Counted from the first letter of the stretch, positions 15,910 through 24,062 are shown. The stretch: DNA of 64,000 nucleotides from Oscillospiraceae bacterium (GCA_017428565.1 JAFRQP010000058.1:1-64000); one strand, 5' to 3'. Numbers and translations: made by a program. Notes: generated by a model from the letters alone, not told the origin.

Positions 15910-17925
15910 TTACTGCTCCGCGCGCTCGAAGTCCTCCCGCGGGTGCTTGCACAGCGGGCAGGTGTAGTCCGCGGGCAGCTCGCCCTCGCAGGGCTCGAAG
16001 TGGCCGCAGATCTTGCAGACCCAGCCCTTCACCTTGGGCTTGACCTCGGGCACGATGTGCTCGAAGTCCGCCTTGCCGTGCTTGCACAGCGGGCAAGTGA
16101 AGTCCTCGGGCATGTCCGCGCCCTCGTAGACGTAGCCGCAGACCTTGCAGACCCAGCACTCCTTCTGTTCGGGAGCCGGGTTCTTCTTGGGCTTGATGTG
16201 GGCGTGGTAGTAGCCGTAGGTGCAGCTGGGCGCCTTGGAGAGCACCTTGGCCTCCACCACGTTTGCGATGTAGAGCACCTGGGTCTCCAGGTCCTTCACG
16301 TCGATGATCTCGCAGGAGAGGACGGCGTTGGTGTACTCGGGAATATAGCGGATGCCGTTCAGCATGCGGTTTTCATAGGGCAGATCCGCGAACTTGTCCA
16401 CGTCCCGGCCGCTCTGGAAGCCGAAGCGCTGGAACAGACTGTAGGGCGCGTCCTCGGTGAGGATGGAGAGGTTGAACTTGCCGGCCTTCATCACCATGTC
16501 GCAGGTGTTGTTCTTCTTGATGCAGGAGATGGTGATCTTCTTGGGGTCGGCGGAGGCCACCTGGCCGGCGGTGTTGATGATGCAGCCGTAGTCCTTGCCG
16601 TCCACCCGGGTGGTCAGCACCTCCACGCCGTAGGAGAACTTGGAGAAGACCTTGTTGTCCACCGCCTCGGGAGAGAAGGCCGCGGGCTCGGCGGCGGGGG
16701 CGGCGGTCTCTACGGGAGCGGGCTTCGGGTTGATCTCCTCGGCCAGCAGATCGGCCAGGGCATCCAGCTGGGCCAGCTGGCTCTCCGCCAGGGCGGACTT
16801 GAGGCTGACGCCGGTCTCGATGAACTCCACGCCCTTCAGGCAGCTGAGGATCTCCTTCATGACCTTGCCGCTGGTGGCGGCCCAGGAGCCGTTCTCGATG
16901 AGGGCGACCTTCCGGTTCTGCAGGTTGTGGGCGGCAATGTCGTGCAGCAGCTGCTCCATGGTCACGAAGACGCCGGCGTTATAGGTGGTGGCGGCGAAGA
17001 CCAGGTGGCTGCAGCGGAAGGCGTCGGAGACGATGTAGCTGGCCGGGGTGACGGAGGTGTCGTACATGCGCACGCGCACGCCCCGCTCCGCCAGCTTGCA
17101 GGCCAGGATGTTGGCGGCGTTCTCGGTGTGGCCGTAGACGGAGGCGTAGGCCAGCAGGACGCTCTTCTCCTCCGGGGTGTAGCTGGACCAGAGCAGGTAC
17201 TTCTCCAGAAAGTCCCCGAAGTGGCTGCGCCAGACGTAGCCGTGCAGGGGGCAAACCAGGCCGATGTCCAGCTTCCCGGCCTTCTTCAGCACCGACTGGA
17301 CCTGGGCGCCGTACTTGCCCACGATATTGGTGTAGTAGCGCCGCGCCTCGTCCAGATCCTCCAGGAAGAAGTCGGTCTCGTCGTTGAAGAGGCGGCCGTT
17401 CAGCGCGCCAAAGGTGCCGAAGGCGTCAGCGGTGAAGAGGGTCTTGTCGGTGAGATCATAGGTCATCATGACCTCGGGCCAGTGGACCATGGGGGCCATG
17501 ACGAAGGTGAAGCTGTGGCGGCCGGTGTTCAGGGTGTCGCCCTCCTTGACCAGCACCGTGCGGGCGGAGAGATCCACGCCCAGAAACTGCTTCATCATGG
17601 TCTGGCTCTTGGCGTTGCAGACGATCTTCGCCTCGGGATAGCGCTGCAGCAGCAGCTCCTGGGTGGCGGCGTGGTCCGGCTCCATGTGCTGCACCACCAG
17701 GTAGTCCAGCTTGCGGCCCTTCAGCTCGTGGGCCACGTTCTCCAGAAACACGCTGTACACGGCCTTGTCCACCGTGTCGAAGAGGACGGTCTTCTCGTCG
17801 AGAAGCAGGTAAGAGTTATAGGAAACGCCGTCGGGCACGCCGTAGACGCCCTCGAAGCAGGCCAGGCGCCGGTCGTCCGCGCCGACCCAGATCAGATCCT
17901 CGGTCACTTTTCTCGTGCAGTACAT
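15910..17925 (-). CDS. Flavodiiron protein fused to flavin reductase and two rubredoxins
   Basis: This 671-residue cytoplasmic multi-domain protein reduces oxygen (to water) and/or nitric oxide. It begins with a metallo-beta-lactamase-like diiron domain (about 1-250). The iron ligands are present: QHMEPDHAA gives H80, E82, D84 and H85; then MVHWPEVM, TADAFG and CPLHG. A flavodoxin domain follows (about 255-400; YASVYGHTENAA). After an Ala/Pro linker comes a flavin-reductase domain (about 425-590). Two short rubredoxin-like domains close it: WVCKVCGYVYEG...CPLCKHG and WVCKICGHFEPC...CPLCKHP. The fusion would carry the electron chain from NAD(P)H through flavin and rubredoxin on one chain. Expression is from the promoter at 17977-18005. 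Confidence 0.88.
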   Translation of the reverse strand: MYCTRKVTEDLIWVGADDRRLACFEGVYGVPDGVSYNSYLLLDEKTVLFDTVDKAVYSVFLENVAHELKGRKLDYLVVQHMEPDHAATQELLLQRYPEAKIVCNAKSQTMMKQFLGVDLSARTVLVKEGDTLNTGRHSFTFVMAPMVHWPEVMMTYDLTDKTLFTADAFGTFGALNGRLFNDETDFFLEDLDEARRYYTNIVGKYGAQVQSVLKKAGKLDIGLVCPLHGYVWRSHFGDFLEKYLLWSSYTPEEKSVLLAYASVYGHTENAANILACKLAERGVRVRMYDTSVTPASYIVSDAFRCSHLVFAATTYNAGVFVTMEQLLHDIAAHNLQNRKVALIENGSWAATSGKVMKEILSCLKGVEFIETGVSLKSALAESQLAQLDALADLLAEEINPKPAPVETAAPAAEPAAFSPEAVDNKVFSKFSYGVEVLTTRVDGKDYGCIINTAGQVASADPKKITISCIKKNNTCDMVMKAGKFNLSILTEDAPYSLFQRFGFQSGRDVDKFADLPYENRMLNGIRYIPEYTNAVLSCEIIDVKDLETQVLYIANVVEAKVLSKAPSCTYGYYHAHIKPKKNPAPEQKECWVCKVCGYVYEGADMPEDFTCPLCKHGKADFEHIVPEVKPKVKGWVCKICGHFEPCEGELPADYTCPLCKHPREDFERAEQ

Positions 17926-17976
17926 AAATGCTCCCTTCCGCCTTGCGGCGCAGTAAAATTTGGGCTTAACAAGTAT

Positions 17977-18005
17977 ATTATATGAAAAAACGCTGGAAAC
18001 TGCAA
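17977..18005 (-). promoter_or_regulatory. Promoter of the flavodiiron gene
   Basis: On the minus strand: TTGCAG, 17-base spacer, TATAAT. It lies 52 bases upstream of the start codon. Confidence 0.75.
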
Positions 18006-18051
18006 GGCTTTTCTGTTAAGATGGAGAAAAGAACCGCAGGAGGGAACAACT

Positions 18052-18417
18052 ATGGCGGAAAAGAAGTTCAGCGGTCCCGTGGAGGGCCTGGATCCCGTGG
18101 CGCTGGCCGCGGATTATGAAAGCGCCGCGAGCTTTGAAAAGCTGCGGGTGGGCAAGATGGCCGTCTATTACCGGGACGGTTTTCGCGTAAAGGCCGTGCC
18201 CTATGCGAAAATGGAGCGGGCCTTCATCCGCGTGCAGGAGGTGCGCGGGCGGATGTGCTGCGGCCAGGCCACCTTTGCCTACTTCCGGCCGGTCTTTCTG
18301 GTCGGCGGCAAGGAAAATGCCGAGTACATGTCCGAGGACGAGAAGGCCATGGACGCGGCCCTGGCGAAGCTCCACGAGCTGGCCCCGGAGGTGCCGGTGG
18401 GCGTGGAGAAGAATTAG
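18052..18417 (+). CDS. Conserved-looking small protein of unknown function
   Basis: This 121-residue soluble protein has a strong ribosome binding site (AGGAGG) upstream. It contains YYRDGFRVKAVPYAKMERAFIRVQEVRGRMCCGQATFAYFRPVFLVGGKE and a helical acidic C-terminus. There is a vicinal CC pair, but no other metal or catalytic motif. Codon use and composition match neighbouring core genes, so it is likely real. It is divergent from the flavodiiron gene; joint redox regulation is possible but not shown. Confidence 0.65.
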   Translation: MAEKKFSGPVEGLDPVALAADYESAASFEKLRVGKMAVYYRDGFRVKAVPYAKMERAFIRVQEVRGRMCCGQATFAYFRPVFLVGGKENAEYMSEDEKAMDAALAKLHELAPEVPVGVEKN

Positions 18418-18527
18418 GAATTCGGAATGATGAATTCGGAATTGTCGGGCCGTACGAAAACGGTCTGCTTTTCCATGACTAATCGTCACCGTATTTGTGG
18501 CTTCGCTGAGGAAAGGAGGCTGCCGCC

Positions 18528-19202
18528 TTGCATTTTCAGACGATCCCAATCCTGATGATTCTGTTTCTCCGGCTATTTAGTCCGGCTTGGTTTACAGGAG
18601 AGCCTTGTCCGGAGGATAAAGCCGTCTCTGTTACGGAGCAGCTCCAACTTACCTTCTCGGAAGAAGAGCCGCCCAAGGAAGGCATCCTCTGTTTTGACGT
18701 AGATGAGAACGAGCAGATTGCCCTTGGAACCGAAGCACGCGGTCAAAAATGGATCAGCGTTTACGATGCGGACATGGTTTTCCAATATGCGATCTCCTTT
18801 CATGCCAACGGCGATTTTCTCATATTTTTGGAAGGAGAACACATATGGCTCTATCTGATCCGTGGAGACCTCTGCGTTGAAATCGACTCCAATGGTCAAG
18901 CGTTGAGCGTTTGGGAGCTGGAGGGCTATCAGGAAAATATTGCGCCACTGCTGAAACAGGGCCGTTCCACGACACGGGAAGTCAACGGGAACGTGTATGA
19001 GCTGAGCAACAAGTCGAGTTTTTTGAACCTCACCGGAAAATCGTCTATTCTCTCCGTTTCCTCTGCCGAAGGCGGGGAACGTGTCCTCTACGATGCGTCC
19101 GAAACCATGGGGCTTCGTCTTGGATTCACTCTGTTTCTGGGTCTGTCCCTGTTTGCCCTGATAATCGGCGTCGTTGTTTATCAAAATAAGAAAAAACAAT
19201 AA
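18528..19202 (+). CDS. Type I membrane protein of unknown function
   Basis: The protein has 224 residues and is read from a TTG start at 18528, which has AAGGAGG eight bases upstream. A short N-terminal signal-like helix (PILMILFLRLF) precedes an extracytoplasmic domain with beta-propeller-like phrasing (ILCFDVDENEQIALGTE, then ISVYDADMVFQYAISFHANGDF, then IEIDSNGQAL-like strands). A C-terminal membrane helix (FTLFLGLSLFALIIGVVVY) ends in KNKKKQ-type basic residues. It is less GC-rich than its neighbours. No function is recognised. Confidence 0.65.
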   Translation: MHFQTIPILMILFLRLFSPAWFTGEPCPEDKAVSVTEQLQLTFSEEEPPKEGILCFDVDENEQIALGTEARGQKWISVYDADMVFQYAISFHANGDFLIFLEGEHIWLYLIRGDLCVEIDSNGQALSVWELEGYQENIAPLLKQGRSTTREVNGNVYELSNKSSFLNLTGKSSILSVSSAEGGERVLYDASETMGLRLGFTLFLGLSLFALIIGVVVYQNKKKQ

Positions 19203-19249
19203 AAGCAAATCACGCGGATGGGGAGCTTTCTCATCCGCGTTGTGCTTCT
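19203..19249 (+). terminator. Hairpin after the 18528 gene
   Basis: CACGCGGATG pairs with CATCCGCG(T)TG, extended by AAGCA/TGCTT on the outside, directly after the stop codon. Confidence 0.6.
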
Positions 19250-19312
19250 CAACAATGCAAAACCGGGCGACCACAGGTCGCTCCTACGGATCTGGGATCA
19301 TCCTGCGCCGTA

Positions 19313-19333
19313 GGGGCGGCCTTTGACCGCCCG
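19313..19333 (-). terminator. Hairpin terminator of feoB
   Basis: GGGCGG and CCGCCC surround a seven-base loop immediately past the feoB stop codon. It belongs to the dispersed GTAGGGGCG repeat family. Confidence 0.45.
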
Positions 19334-19334
19334 C

Positions 19335-21320
19335 TTATCCTATTATCCGCCCGATGGCGGCGACCACGGCGCATAGTCCCAGTCCCAGGGCCGTGGGGAG
19401 GGCGGCGGCCAGGGCGGCCCAGCGCCACTGGCCCGTCTCCTTCTTCACGGTCAGGAGCGTGGTGGAGCAGGGCCAGTGCAGCACCGTGAAGATCACGACA
19501 CAGAGGGCCGTCGTCCCCGTCCAGCCCTGCTGCGTCAGCACCGCGCCCAGCTGCGCCAGGCTCCCGGCCTCCGTTAGGCCGCCGCCGGCGGTGTAGATCC
19601 CCAGCAGGATGGGCAGCACCGTCTCGTTGGCGGGCAGGCCCAGCAGAAAGGCCAGCAGGATCGCCCCGTCCAGGCCGAAGAAGCGGCCCAGGGGATTCAG
19701 CGCTCCGGCGCAGACCGTGAGCAGGCTGCCGTTACCGATCTCCACTTGGCCCAGCAGCCAGAGCAGCGCCCCCGCCGGGGCCGCCACCGCCTCCGCCCGG
19801 CCCAGCACCCGCGCCGTCCGGTCCAGCAGGGAGCGCAGCAGCAGCTTCCCGACCTGGGGCCGGCGGTAGGGCGGCAGCTCCAGCACGAAGGGCGCCGCCT
19901 CTCCCCGCAGCAGGCTCCGGGACAGCAGCCAGGTGGCCGCAAAGCTCATCCCCAGGCTCCCCAGAAGCACTAGACACAGCAGGCCCGCCGCGCCCAGGGA
20001 GCCGGCCGGGGCAAAAAACAGACTCAGCAGGGCGATCAGCAGCGGAAAGCGCCCGTTGCAGGGCGTCAGGGCGTTGGTCAGCACGGCCAGCAGCCGCTCT
20101 CGCCGCCCCTCGATGATCCGGCATCCGGTGACCCCCACCGCGTTGCAGCCCAGGCCCATCATCATGCACAGGCTCTGCTTGCCGCAGGAGCCGCAGCCGC
20201 GGAAGGGGCGATCCAGGTCGTAGGCCACCCGGGGCAGCACCCCCGCGTCCTCCAGCAGGGTAAAGAGGGGGAAGAAGATGGCCATGGGCGGCAGCATCAC
20301 CGAGACCACCAGGCTCAGGCTCCCGTATGCGCCGTCCAGCAGCAGGCCTGTGAGCCAGCCCGGGGCGTCCAGCGCCGCAAATCCACGGCGCAGCAGCGCC
20401 CCCAGGGCGGCGAGCCCCTCCCCCAGCCAGGCCGAGGGCAGGTTCGCCCCCCGCACCGTCAGATAGAGCAGGCCCAGCAGCAGAAGCAGCAGGGCCGGAA
20501 GGGCCAGAAGGCGCCCGGTGAGCAGACAGTCGAGCAGCCGGTCCCGGGCGCTGCCGCCCTCCCCCGTGCCGCGCACCGCGGCGCGGGCGATCCGCTCCGC
20601 CTCCCGCAGCAGGGCGGACGTGACCGCGTCCTCCAGCAGCTCCTCGTTCCAGCCCAGGGCCGCCCGCTCCCGGGCGGCCGCCTCCCGCAGTGCAGCCGAA
20701 GCGGGCAGCGTCTCTCCCGCCAGCAGCCGCAGGCAGAGAAAGCGTCCCGGCAGCGCCTCCCCCGCGGCCAGGGGCTCCAAGTGCGACAGCGCCGCCTCCA
20801 GCTCCGTCGGATAGGGCGGGGAGCGCGGGCTCCGGGGCGCCTCGGCAAAGAGAGAGTCCAGGGCGGAGAGCAGCCGCGTCCGGCTCTCCCGCCGCCGCGC
20901 CACAATGCCGATCACCGGCAGCCCCAGCTCCTCAGAGAGCTTCCCGCAGTCCACCCGGACGCCCCGGCGCTCCGCCTCGTCCAGCAGGTTCACGCAGACC
21001 AGCACCCGGGGGCAGAGCTCCCGGCACTGCAGGGCCAGGTTCAGATCCCGCCGGAGGCGGCCCGCGTCGCAGACCAGGATCACCGCCTCCGCCCCGCCGC
21101 GCAGCAGGAAGTCCCGGGCCACCCGCTCCTCCTCCGAGCGGGGCAGCAGCGAGCAGCAGCCCGGCAGATCCGTCAGCAGATAGTCCCCGCAGCGCCCCCG
21201 GGCGGTCTCCACGGTTTTGCCCGCCCAGTTCCCCGTATGCTGCCGCAGTCCGGTCAGCTGATTGAACAGGGTGCTCTTGCCCACGTTGGGGTTGCCCGCC
21301 AGGGCTACGATCCGCTCCAT
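19335..21320 (-). CDS. feoB: Ferrous iron transporter FeoB
   Basis: This 661-residue membrane protein imports Fe2+. The N-terminal G-protein domain has the G1 motif GNPNVGKSTLFN, switch region QHTGNWAGKTVE, G3 DLPG and G4-like NLLD. The membrane domain carries the family cysteine/Gly segments (GCGSCGKQSLCMMMGLGCNAVGVTGCRIIEGRRERL, about 385-420) and LTPCNGRFPLLIALL. The last part (NETVLPILLGIYTAGGG...TALCVVIFTVLHWPCSTTLLT) is the second gate repeat. It overlaps feoA by 16 bases, so translation is probably coupled. The length is at the short end of the family, with a reduced linker between the G domain and the membrane part. Confidence 0.93.
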   Translation of the reverse strand: MERIVALAGNPNVGKSTLFNQLTGLRQHTGNWAGKTVETARGRCGDYLLTDLPGCCSLLPRSEEERVARDFLLRGGAEAVILVCDAGRLRRDLNLALQCRELCPRVLVCVNLLDEAERRGVRVDCGKLSEELGLPVIGIVARRRESRTRLLSALDSLFAEAPRSPRSPPYPTELEAALSHLEPLAAGEALPGRFLCLRLLAGETLPASAALREAAARERAALGWNEELLEDAVTSALLREAERIARAAVRGTGEGGSARDRLLDCLLTGRLLALPALLLLLLGLLYLTVRGANLPSAWLGEGLAALGALLRRGFAALDAPGWLTGLLLDGAYGSLSLVVSVMLPPMAIFFPLFTLLEDAGVLPRVAYDLDRPFRGCGSCGKQSLCMMMGLGCNAVGVTGCRIIEGRRERLLAVLTNALTPCNGRFPLLIALLSLFFAPAGSLGAAGLLCLVLLGSLGMSFAATWLLSRSLLRGEAAPFVLELPPYRRPQVGKLLLRSLLDRTARVLGRAEAVAAPAGALLWLLGQVEIGNGSLLTVCAGALNPLGRFFGLDGAILLAFLLGLPANETVLPILLGIYTAGGGLTEAGSLAQLGAVLTQQGWTGTTALCVVIFTVLHWPCSTTLLTVKKETGQWRWAALAAALPTALGLGLCAVVAAIGRIIG

Positions 21321-21544
21321 TCCTCCGCCTCCACTTCGATCCGGCTGCAGTCGGCGCGCCGCAGCGCCAGCACCGCGCCGCAGAGGGCGTAGGCCGAGGG
21401 GTCCCCTAAGGGGCTGCGCCCCAGGCAGCGGAGCTCCGCCCCCTCGACCAGCCCCAGATCCCGCAGCCGGCGGCGCAGGGGTCCCTCCAGTTTAAGCGCC
21501 CGCACCCGCGCCCGCTCTCCCGGGCGCAGCTCACTGAGCCTCAT
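21305..21544 (-). CDS. feoA: Ferrous iron transport protein FeoA
   Basis: This 79-residue cytoplasmic SH3-like accessory protein of FeoB contains MRLSELRPGERARVRAL, RRRLRDLGLVEGAELRCLGRSPLGDPSAYAL and a terminal RIEVE strand. Those are the usual positions of the FeoA family. It precedes and overlaps feoB. No ferric-uptake-type operator was identified upstream by eye. Confidence 0.88.
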   Translation of the reverse strand: MRLSELRPGERARVRALKLEGPLRRRLRDLGLVEGAELRCLGRSPLGDPSAYALCGAVLALRRADCSRIEVEAEEWSGS

Positions 21545-21621
21545 GCTTCATCACCGGCTCATTCTATGCGCCGCGGCCCCGGCCGGTGCGGGCCCTTATC
21601 GGATTTCCGGCCGCAGGGCCC

Positions 21622-21651
21622 TTGACCGCCCCCGGTCCGGGGGGCTATAAT
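21622..21651 (+). promoter_or_regulatory. Promoter of the VOC-family gene with palindromic spacer
   Basis: TTGACC, an 18-base spacer, TATAAT. The spacer holds a perfect inverted repeat CCCCCGG-T-CCGGGGG, which may be an operator. Confidence 0.75.
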
Positions 21652-21675
21652 AGACGGAGAAAGGGGTGTTTTCAC

Positions 21676-22050
21676 ATGTTTACCTTCAATCATTTCAATT
21701 TCAACGTCTTCGACCTGGAGCGCAGCCTTCGCTTCTACGACGAGGCTCTGGGACTCAGGCCCGTGCGGGAGAAAAACGCCGCCGACGGCAGCTTCCGCCT
21801 GGTCTATCTGGGGGACGGAGTCTCCGACTTCACGCTGGAGCTGACCTGGCTGCGGGATCGGACGGAGCCCTACGACCTGGGCGAGCAGGAGTATCACCTG
21901 GCCTTTGTGACGGAGGACATGGATGCCGCCCACAAAAAGCACGAGGCCATGGGCTGCATCTGCTTTGAAAACCCCGCCATGGGCATCTATTTCCTGGAGG
22001 ATCCGGACGGCTACTGGATCGAGATCGTCCCCGACCGCCGGGGCAAATAA
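21676..22050 (+). CDS. VOC-family lactoylglutathione lyase-like protein
   Basis: This 124-residue single VOC unit, a metal-dependent glyoxalase/dioxygenase fold, runs as follows: FNHFNFNVFDLERSLRFYDEALGLRPV at the N-terminus, YHLAFVTEDMDAAHKKHEAMGC, and GIYFLEDPDGYWIEIVPDR at the end. His and Glu residues sit where GloA binds metal (H6, E52-54 region, H75 and E116 by rough count). The product may detoxify methylglyoxal or another aldehyde adduct, but VOC substrates cannot be assigned from sequence. The start is set by GGAGAAAGGGG and by the promoter at 21622-21651. Confidence 0.8.
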   Translation: MFTFNHFNFNVFDLERSLRFYDEALGLRPVREKNAADGSFRLVYLGDGVSDFTLELTWLRDRTEPYDLGEQEYHLAFVTEDMDAAHKKHEAMGCICFENPAMGIYFLEDPDGYWIEIVPDRRGK

Positions 22051-22067
22051 GTCCCCGCACACATAAG

Positions 22068-22101
22068 AAACACGCCTGACGCTTTGCGTCAGGCGTGTTT
22101 T
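22068..22101. terminator. Bidirectional terminator between convergent genes
   Basis: AAACACGCCTGACGC and its complement GCGTCAGGCGTGTTT flank a TTT loop, separating the VOC gene from the folate cyclo-ligase gene. Confidence 0.85.
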
Positions 22102-22640
22102 CGATATACGGTTTTTTCCGTCACCACCGCGTCCACGGCCCGGTCGTGCCGGTCCGCCGCCACCCTTTTGAGCTTTTGGCACTCGAAGGCCACGGCGATC
22201 ACCGGGGCGGAAACCCGGGGCAGATAGCGGTCATAGTAGCCCGCGCCGTGTCCAAGACGGCGGCAGTCCCCGTCGAAGGCCACGCAGGGCGCTAGCACCA
22301 GATCCAGCTCCTCCGGCGCCACCGGGCGGGAGCAGCTCCGGTCCGGCTCCCAGATGCCGTAGGGCCCCTTCACCCAGTTTCCCGGAAGCCAGGCCTCCAT
22401 CACCCCGCCGGACAGGCTCACCGGAAAGCACAGCCGTGTCCCCGGCGCAAGGCGCTCGTGCAGCCAGGAGAGATCCGCCTCGTCCGGCAGCGCCGCGTAG
22501 CTCAGGATCAGCCTCGCCTTCCGCAGTTCCGGCAGCTCCCCCAGCCGCTTGCAGAGCTTTTCGCTGGCAGCCCGGCGGCGGTTGGGGCTCAGCGCCCGGC
22601 GGGCGGCCAGCGCCAGGGCGCGCTGCTCCTCCTTGCTCAT
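22089..22640 (-). CDS. 5-formyltetrahydrofolate cyclo-ligase
   Basis: This 183-residue enzyme converts 5-formyl-THF to 5,10-methenyl-THF with ATP. Family signatures are visible: basic N-terminal region SPNRRRAASEKLCKRL, LILSYAALPDEADLS, CFPVSLSGG, GIWEP and the phosphate/folate-binding loop APCVAFDGDCRRLGHGAGYYDRYL. The start codon overlaps the stop of folT (ATGA), which indicates translational coupling. Both genes lie under the THF riboswitch. Together with FolT and FchA it forms a folate salvage and one-carbon set. Confidence 0.9.
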   Translation of the reverse strand: MSKEEQRALALAARRALSPNRRRAASEKLCKRLGELPELRKARLILSYAALPDEADLSWLHERLAPGTRLCFPVSLSGGVMEAWLPGNWVKGPYGIWEPDRSCSRPVAPEELDLVLAPCVAFDGDCRRLGHGAGYYDRYLPRVSAPVIAVAFECQKLKRVAADRHDRAVDAVVTEKTVYRKHA

Positions 22641-23152
22641 GGCAGCGCCTTTCTCAGACGGGGCAGGATCCGCACCAGGGCGGGGATCACCGCCAGCTGT
22701 ACGGCGGCCAGAAGCAGCGTCTGGGGAACTCTGGCCAGGACGACGGCCCAGTAGCCCTTGTCCGCCGAGGTGGAGATGATCCAGAGCCAGAGGCTGTTGA
22801 GCAGCATGCTCAGCACGAACTGGTGGACGCCCACCGCGGCGATGACCCGCCAGAAGGCGGCGTCTTTATACAGAAACAGCCCATAGCACAGGCCCATGAG
22901 GAAGGCCGTCAGCGTAAAGCCGGGGAAATAAGCGCCGATGGGAAACAGCAGCGCGCCCAGAAGATCCCCCAGGGCGCCCACCGCCCCCGCCGCCAGCGGG
23001 CCCAGCAGCAGCGCCGCCGCCGCCACCGGGATAAAGGCGAAGCCGATCTTGGTGATGGAGGTGGGGATGGACAAAAAGCGGGACAGCACGATCTCCAGCC
23101 CGATCAGCATGGCCATGACCGTGAGTCTGACGGTGGTTTTCTTCACATTCAT
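22637..23152 (-). CDS. folT: Folate ECF transporter S component
   Basis: This 171-residue membrane protein with six predicted helices begins KTTVRLTVMAMLIGLEIVLSRFLS. That is the S-component signature region, where small residues contact the shared EcfT subunit. GFAFIPVAAAALLLGPLAAGAVGALGDLLGALLFP and YFPGFTLTAFLMGLCYGL are characteristic of FolT. It binds folate; the energising EcfAA'T module is not in this window. The start at 23152 is preceded by AAAGGAG, which lies inside the 3' arm of the riboswitch terminator hairpin. Expression is therefore controlled by tetrahydrofolate. Confidence 0.88.
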   Translation of the reverse strand: MNVKKTTVRLTVMAMLIGLEIVLSRFLSIPTSITKIGFAFIPVAAAALLLGPLAAGAVGALGDLLGALLFPIGAYFPGFTLTAFLMGLCYGLFLYKDAAFWRVIAAVGVHQFVLSMLLNSLWLWIISTSADKGYWAVVLARVPQTLLLAAVQLAVIPALVRILPRLRKALP

Positions 23153-23154
23153 AC

Positions 23155-23190
23155 AAAAAACTCCTTTCGTGACAGTTGCCACGAAGGGAG
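23155..23190 (-). terminator. Riboswitch-controlled terminator overlapping the folT ribosome binding site
   Basis: On the minus strand CTCC(C)TTCGTG pairs with CACGAA(A)GGAG, followed by six T. The GUGGCA in this hairpin (23177-23182) can instead pair with UGCCAC of the riboswitch P1 stem (23202-23207), giving an antiterminator. The AAGGAG in the stem is also the folT ribosome binding site. Confidence 0.75.
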
Positions 23191-23201
23191 TTTCCTCTCC
23201 T

Positions 23202-23303
23202 GTGGCAGCGGAAGCGGAAACAGCACCGACTTCGTCCGCGGGCAACTTCCCATCCCACGGCACTTCAGGGCTTTCGCCCAACGCGCTGCTCCTACTCTGG
23301 CAC
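23202..23303 (-). ncRNA. Tetrahydrofolate (folT-type) riboswitch
   Basis: The minus strand between fchA and folT carries the conserved THF-riboswitch core: AGAGTAG near the 5' end, GCGTT, TGAAGTGCC, GTGGGATGG, AGTTGCC, GGACGAA and a closing CCGC...CTGCCAC. GUGCCAG and CUGCCAC form P1 with a single mismatch. The RNA lies directly upstream of a folate transporter gene, as in known members. A terminator follows (23155-23190), so folate excess should switch folT and the cyclo-ligase off. Confidence 0.85.
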
Positions 23304-23321
23304 AATGTTGTTCGCTTGTCT

Positions 23322-23945
23322 TCAGCCCTGCAGCTTCCCGCGGACCGCGGCGGCTACAGCCTCCGTCCGCGGCAGGGCGCTCTCCAGGATCGCTCCCGTC
23401 TCTTCGTTCAGGGCCCGGGCCTCCGGGTCACCCGGCAGCCCCCGGGTGTTCACCCACACGTTCATGGCCGCGCTCTCCAGGGCGCCGCGGCAGAGGGCGG
23501 CGGCACAGCCCACGTCGCTGAGCAGCAGCGGGCTCACCCGGCCGGAGAGCTCCTCCAGCAACAGGGCCGTCTCGCCGCAGCAGCGCAGCATCTCCAGCGG
23601 CGCCATACAGGCGGCGAGGGAGGCTTCCCGCAGCTTTTCCGGACGGGCGGGATCGTCCTTGGGGATGGCATAGGCCGCGGCCAGAGGCGCAAAGCCCGCC
23701 GCGTCCCAGTCGATCAGACTCAGGAGCCGCTGGCGCAGGGCGTCCGCCGTCTGCACCCGCTCCTCCAGCTCCGCTCTCGCCGCAGGATCCTTTTTCCGCG
23801 CCGCGCTGAGTCTCGCGGCCATGGCGCCCAGAGCCGCGGCCAGCACGCCGGTAAGCGCCGCGGCTCCCCCGCCGCCTGGCACCGGCTCGGAGGACGCCAG
23901 GGCATAGGCAAAGTCCGCGCAGCTTTTCGCGATCAGATCGGGCAT
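23322..23945 (-). CDS. fchA: Methenyltetrahydrofolate cyclohydrolase / cyclodeaminase
   Basis: This 207-residue all-helical enzyme of the FTCD cyclodeaminase family interconverts methenyl- and 10-formyl-THF (or acts in formimino-THF breakdown). The glycine-rich pocket SSEPVPGGGGAAALTGVLAAALGAMA and the helices with WDAAGFAPLAAAYAIPKD are typical, as are the C-terminal ALCRGALESAAMNVWVNTRGL residues. The length fits. AAAGGAGGGG precedes the start at 23945. It has its own strong promoter (23971-23999) and is followed by the folate riboswitch, so the two can be read separately or together. Confidence 0.85.
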   Translation of the reverse strand: MPDLIAKSCADFAYALASSEPVPGGGGAAALTGVLAAALGAMAARLSAARKKDPAARAELEERVQTADALRQRLLSLIDWDAAGFAPLAAAYAIPKDDPARPEKLREASLAACMAPLEMLRCCGETALLLEELSGRVSPLLLSDVGCAAALCRGALESAAMNVWVNTRGLPGDPEARALNEETGAILESALPRTEAVAAAVRGKLQG

Positions 23946-23970
23946 GCTCTCCCCTCCTTTTTCCAGGCAC

Positions 23971-23999
23971 ATTATACTGTCCGCCCCTCCCCTTGTCAA
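23971..23999 (-). promoter_or_regulatory. Strong promoter of fchA
   Basis: On the minus strand: consensus TTGACA, 17-base spacer, consensus TATAAT. Confidence 0.85.
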
Positions 24000-24032
24000 C
24001 CTCGCAGCTCGTTTTCCCCATCGCTCCCGCGC

Positions 24033-24062
24033 TTGACAGCGCCGGCCGCCGCGTGCTATTTT
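24033..24062 (+). promoter_or_regulatory. Promoter of the 24106 gene
   Basis: TTGACA, an 18-base GC-rich spacer, then TATTTT. Divergent from the fchA promoter. Confidence 0.65.

Noticed and set aside
15817..17985. Plus-strand open frame of 722 codons opposite the flavodiiron gene
   Set aside because: Shadow of a gene with complete metal-ligand and rubredoxin motifs.
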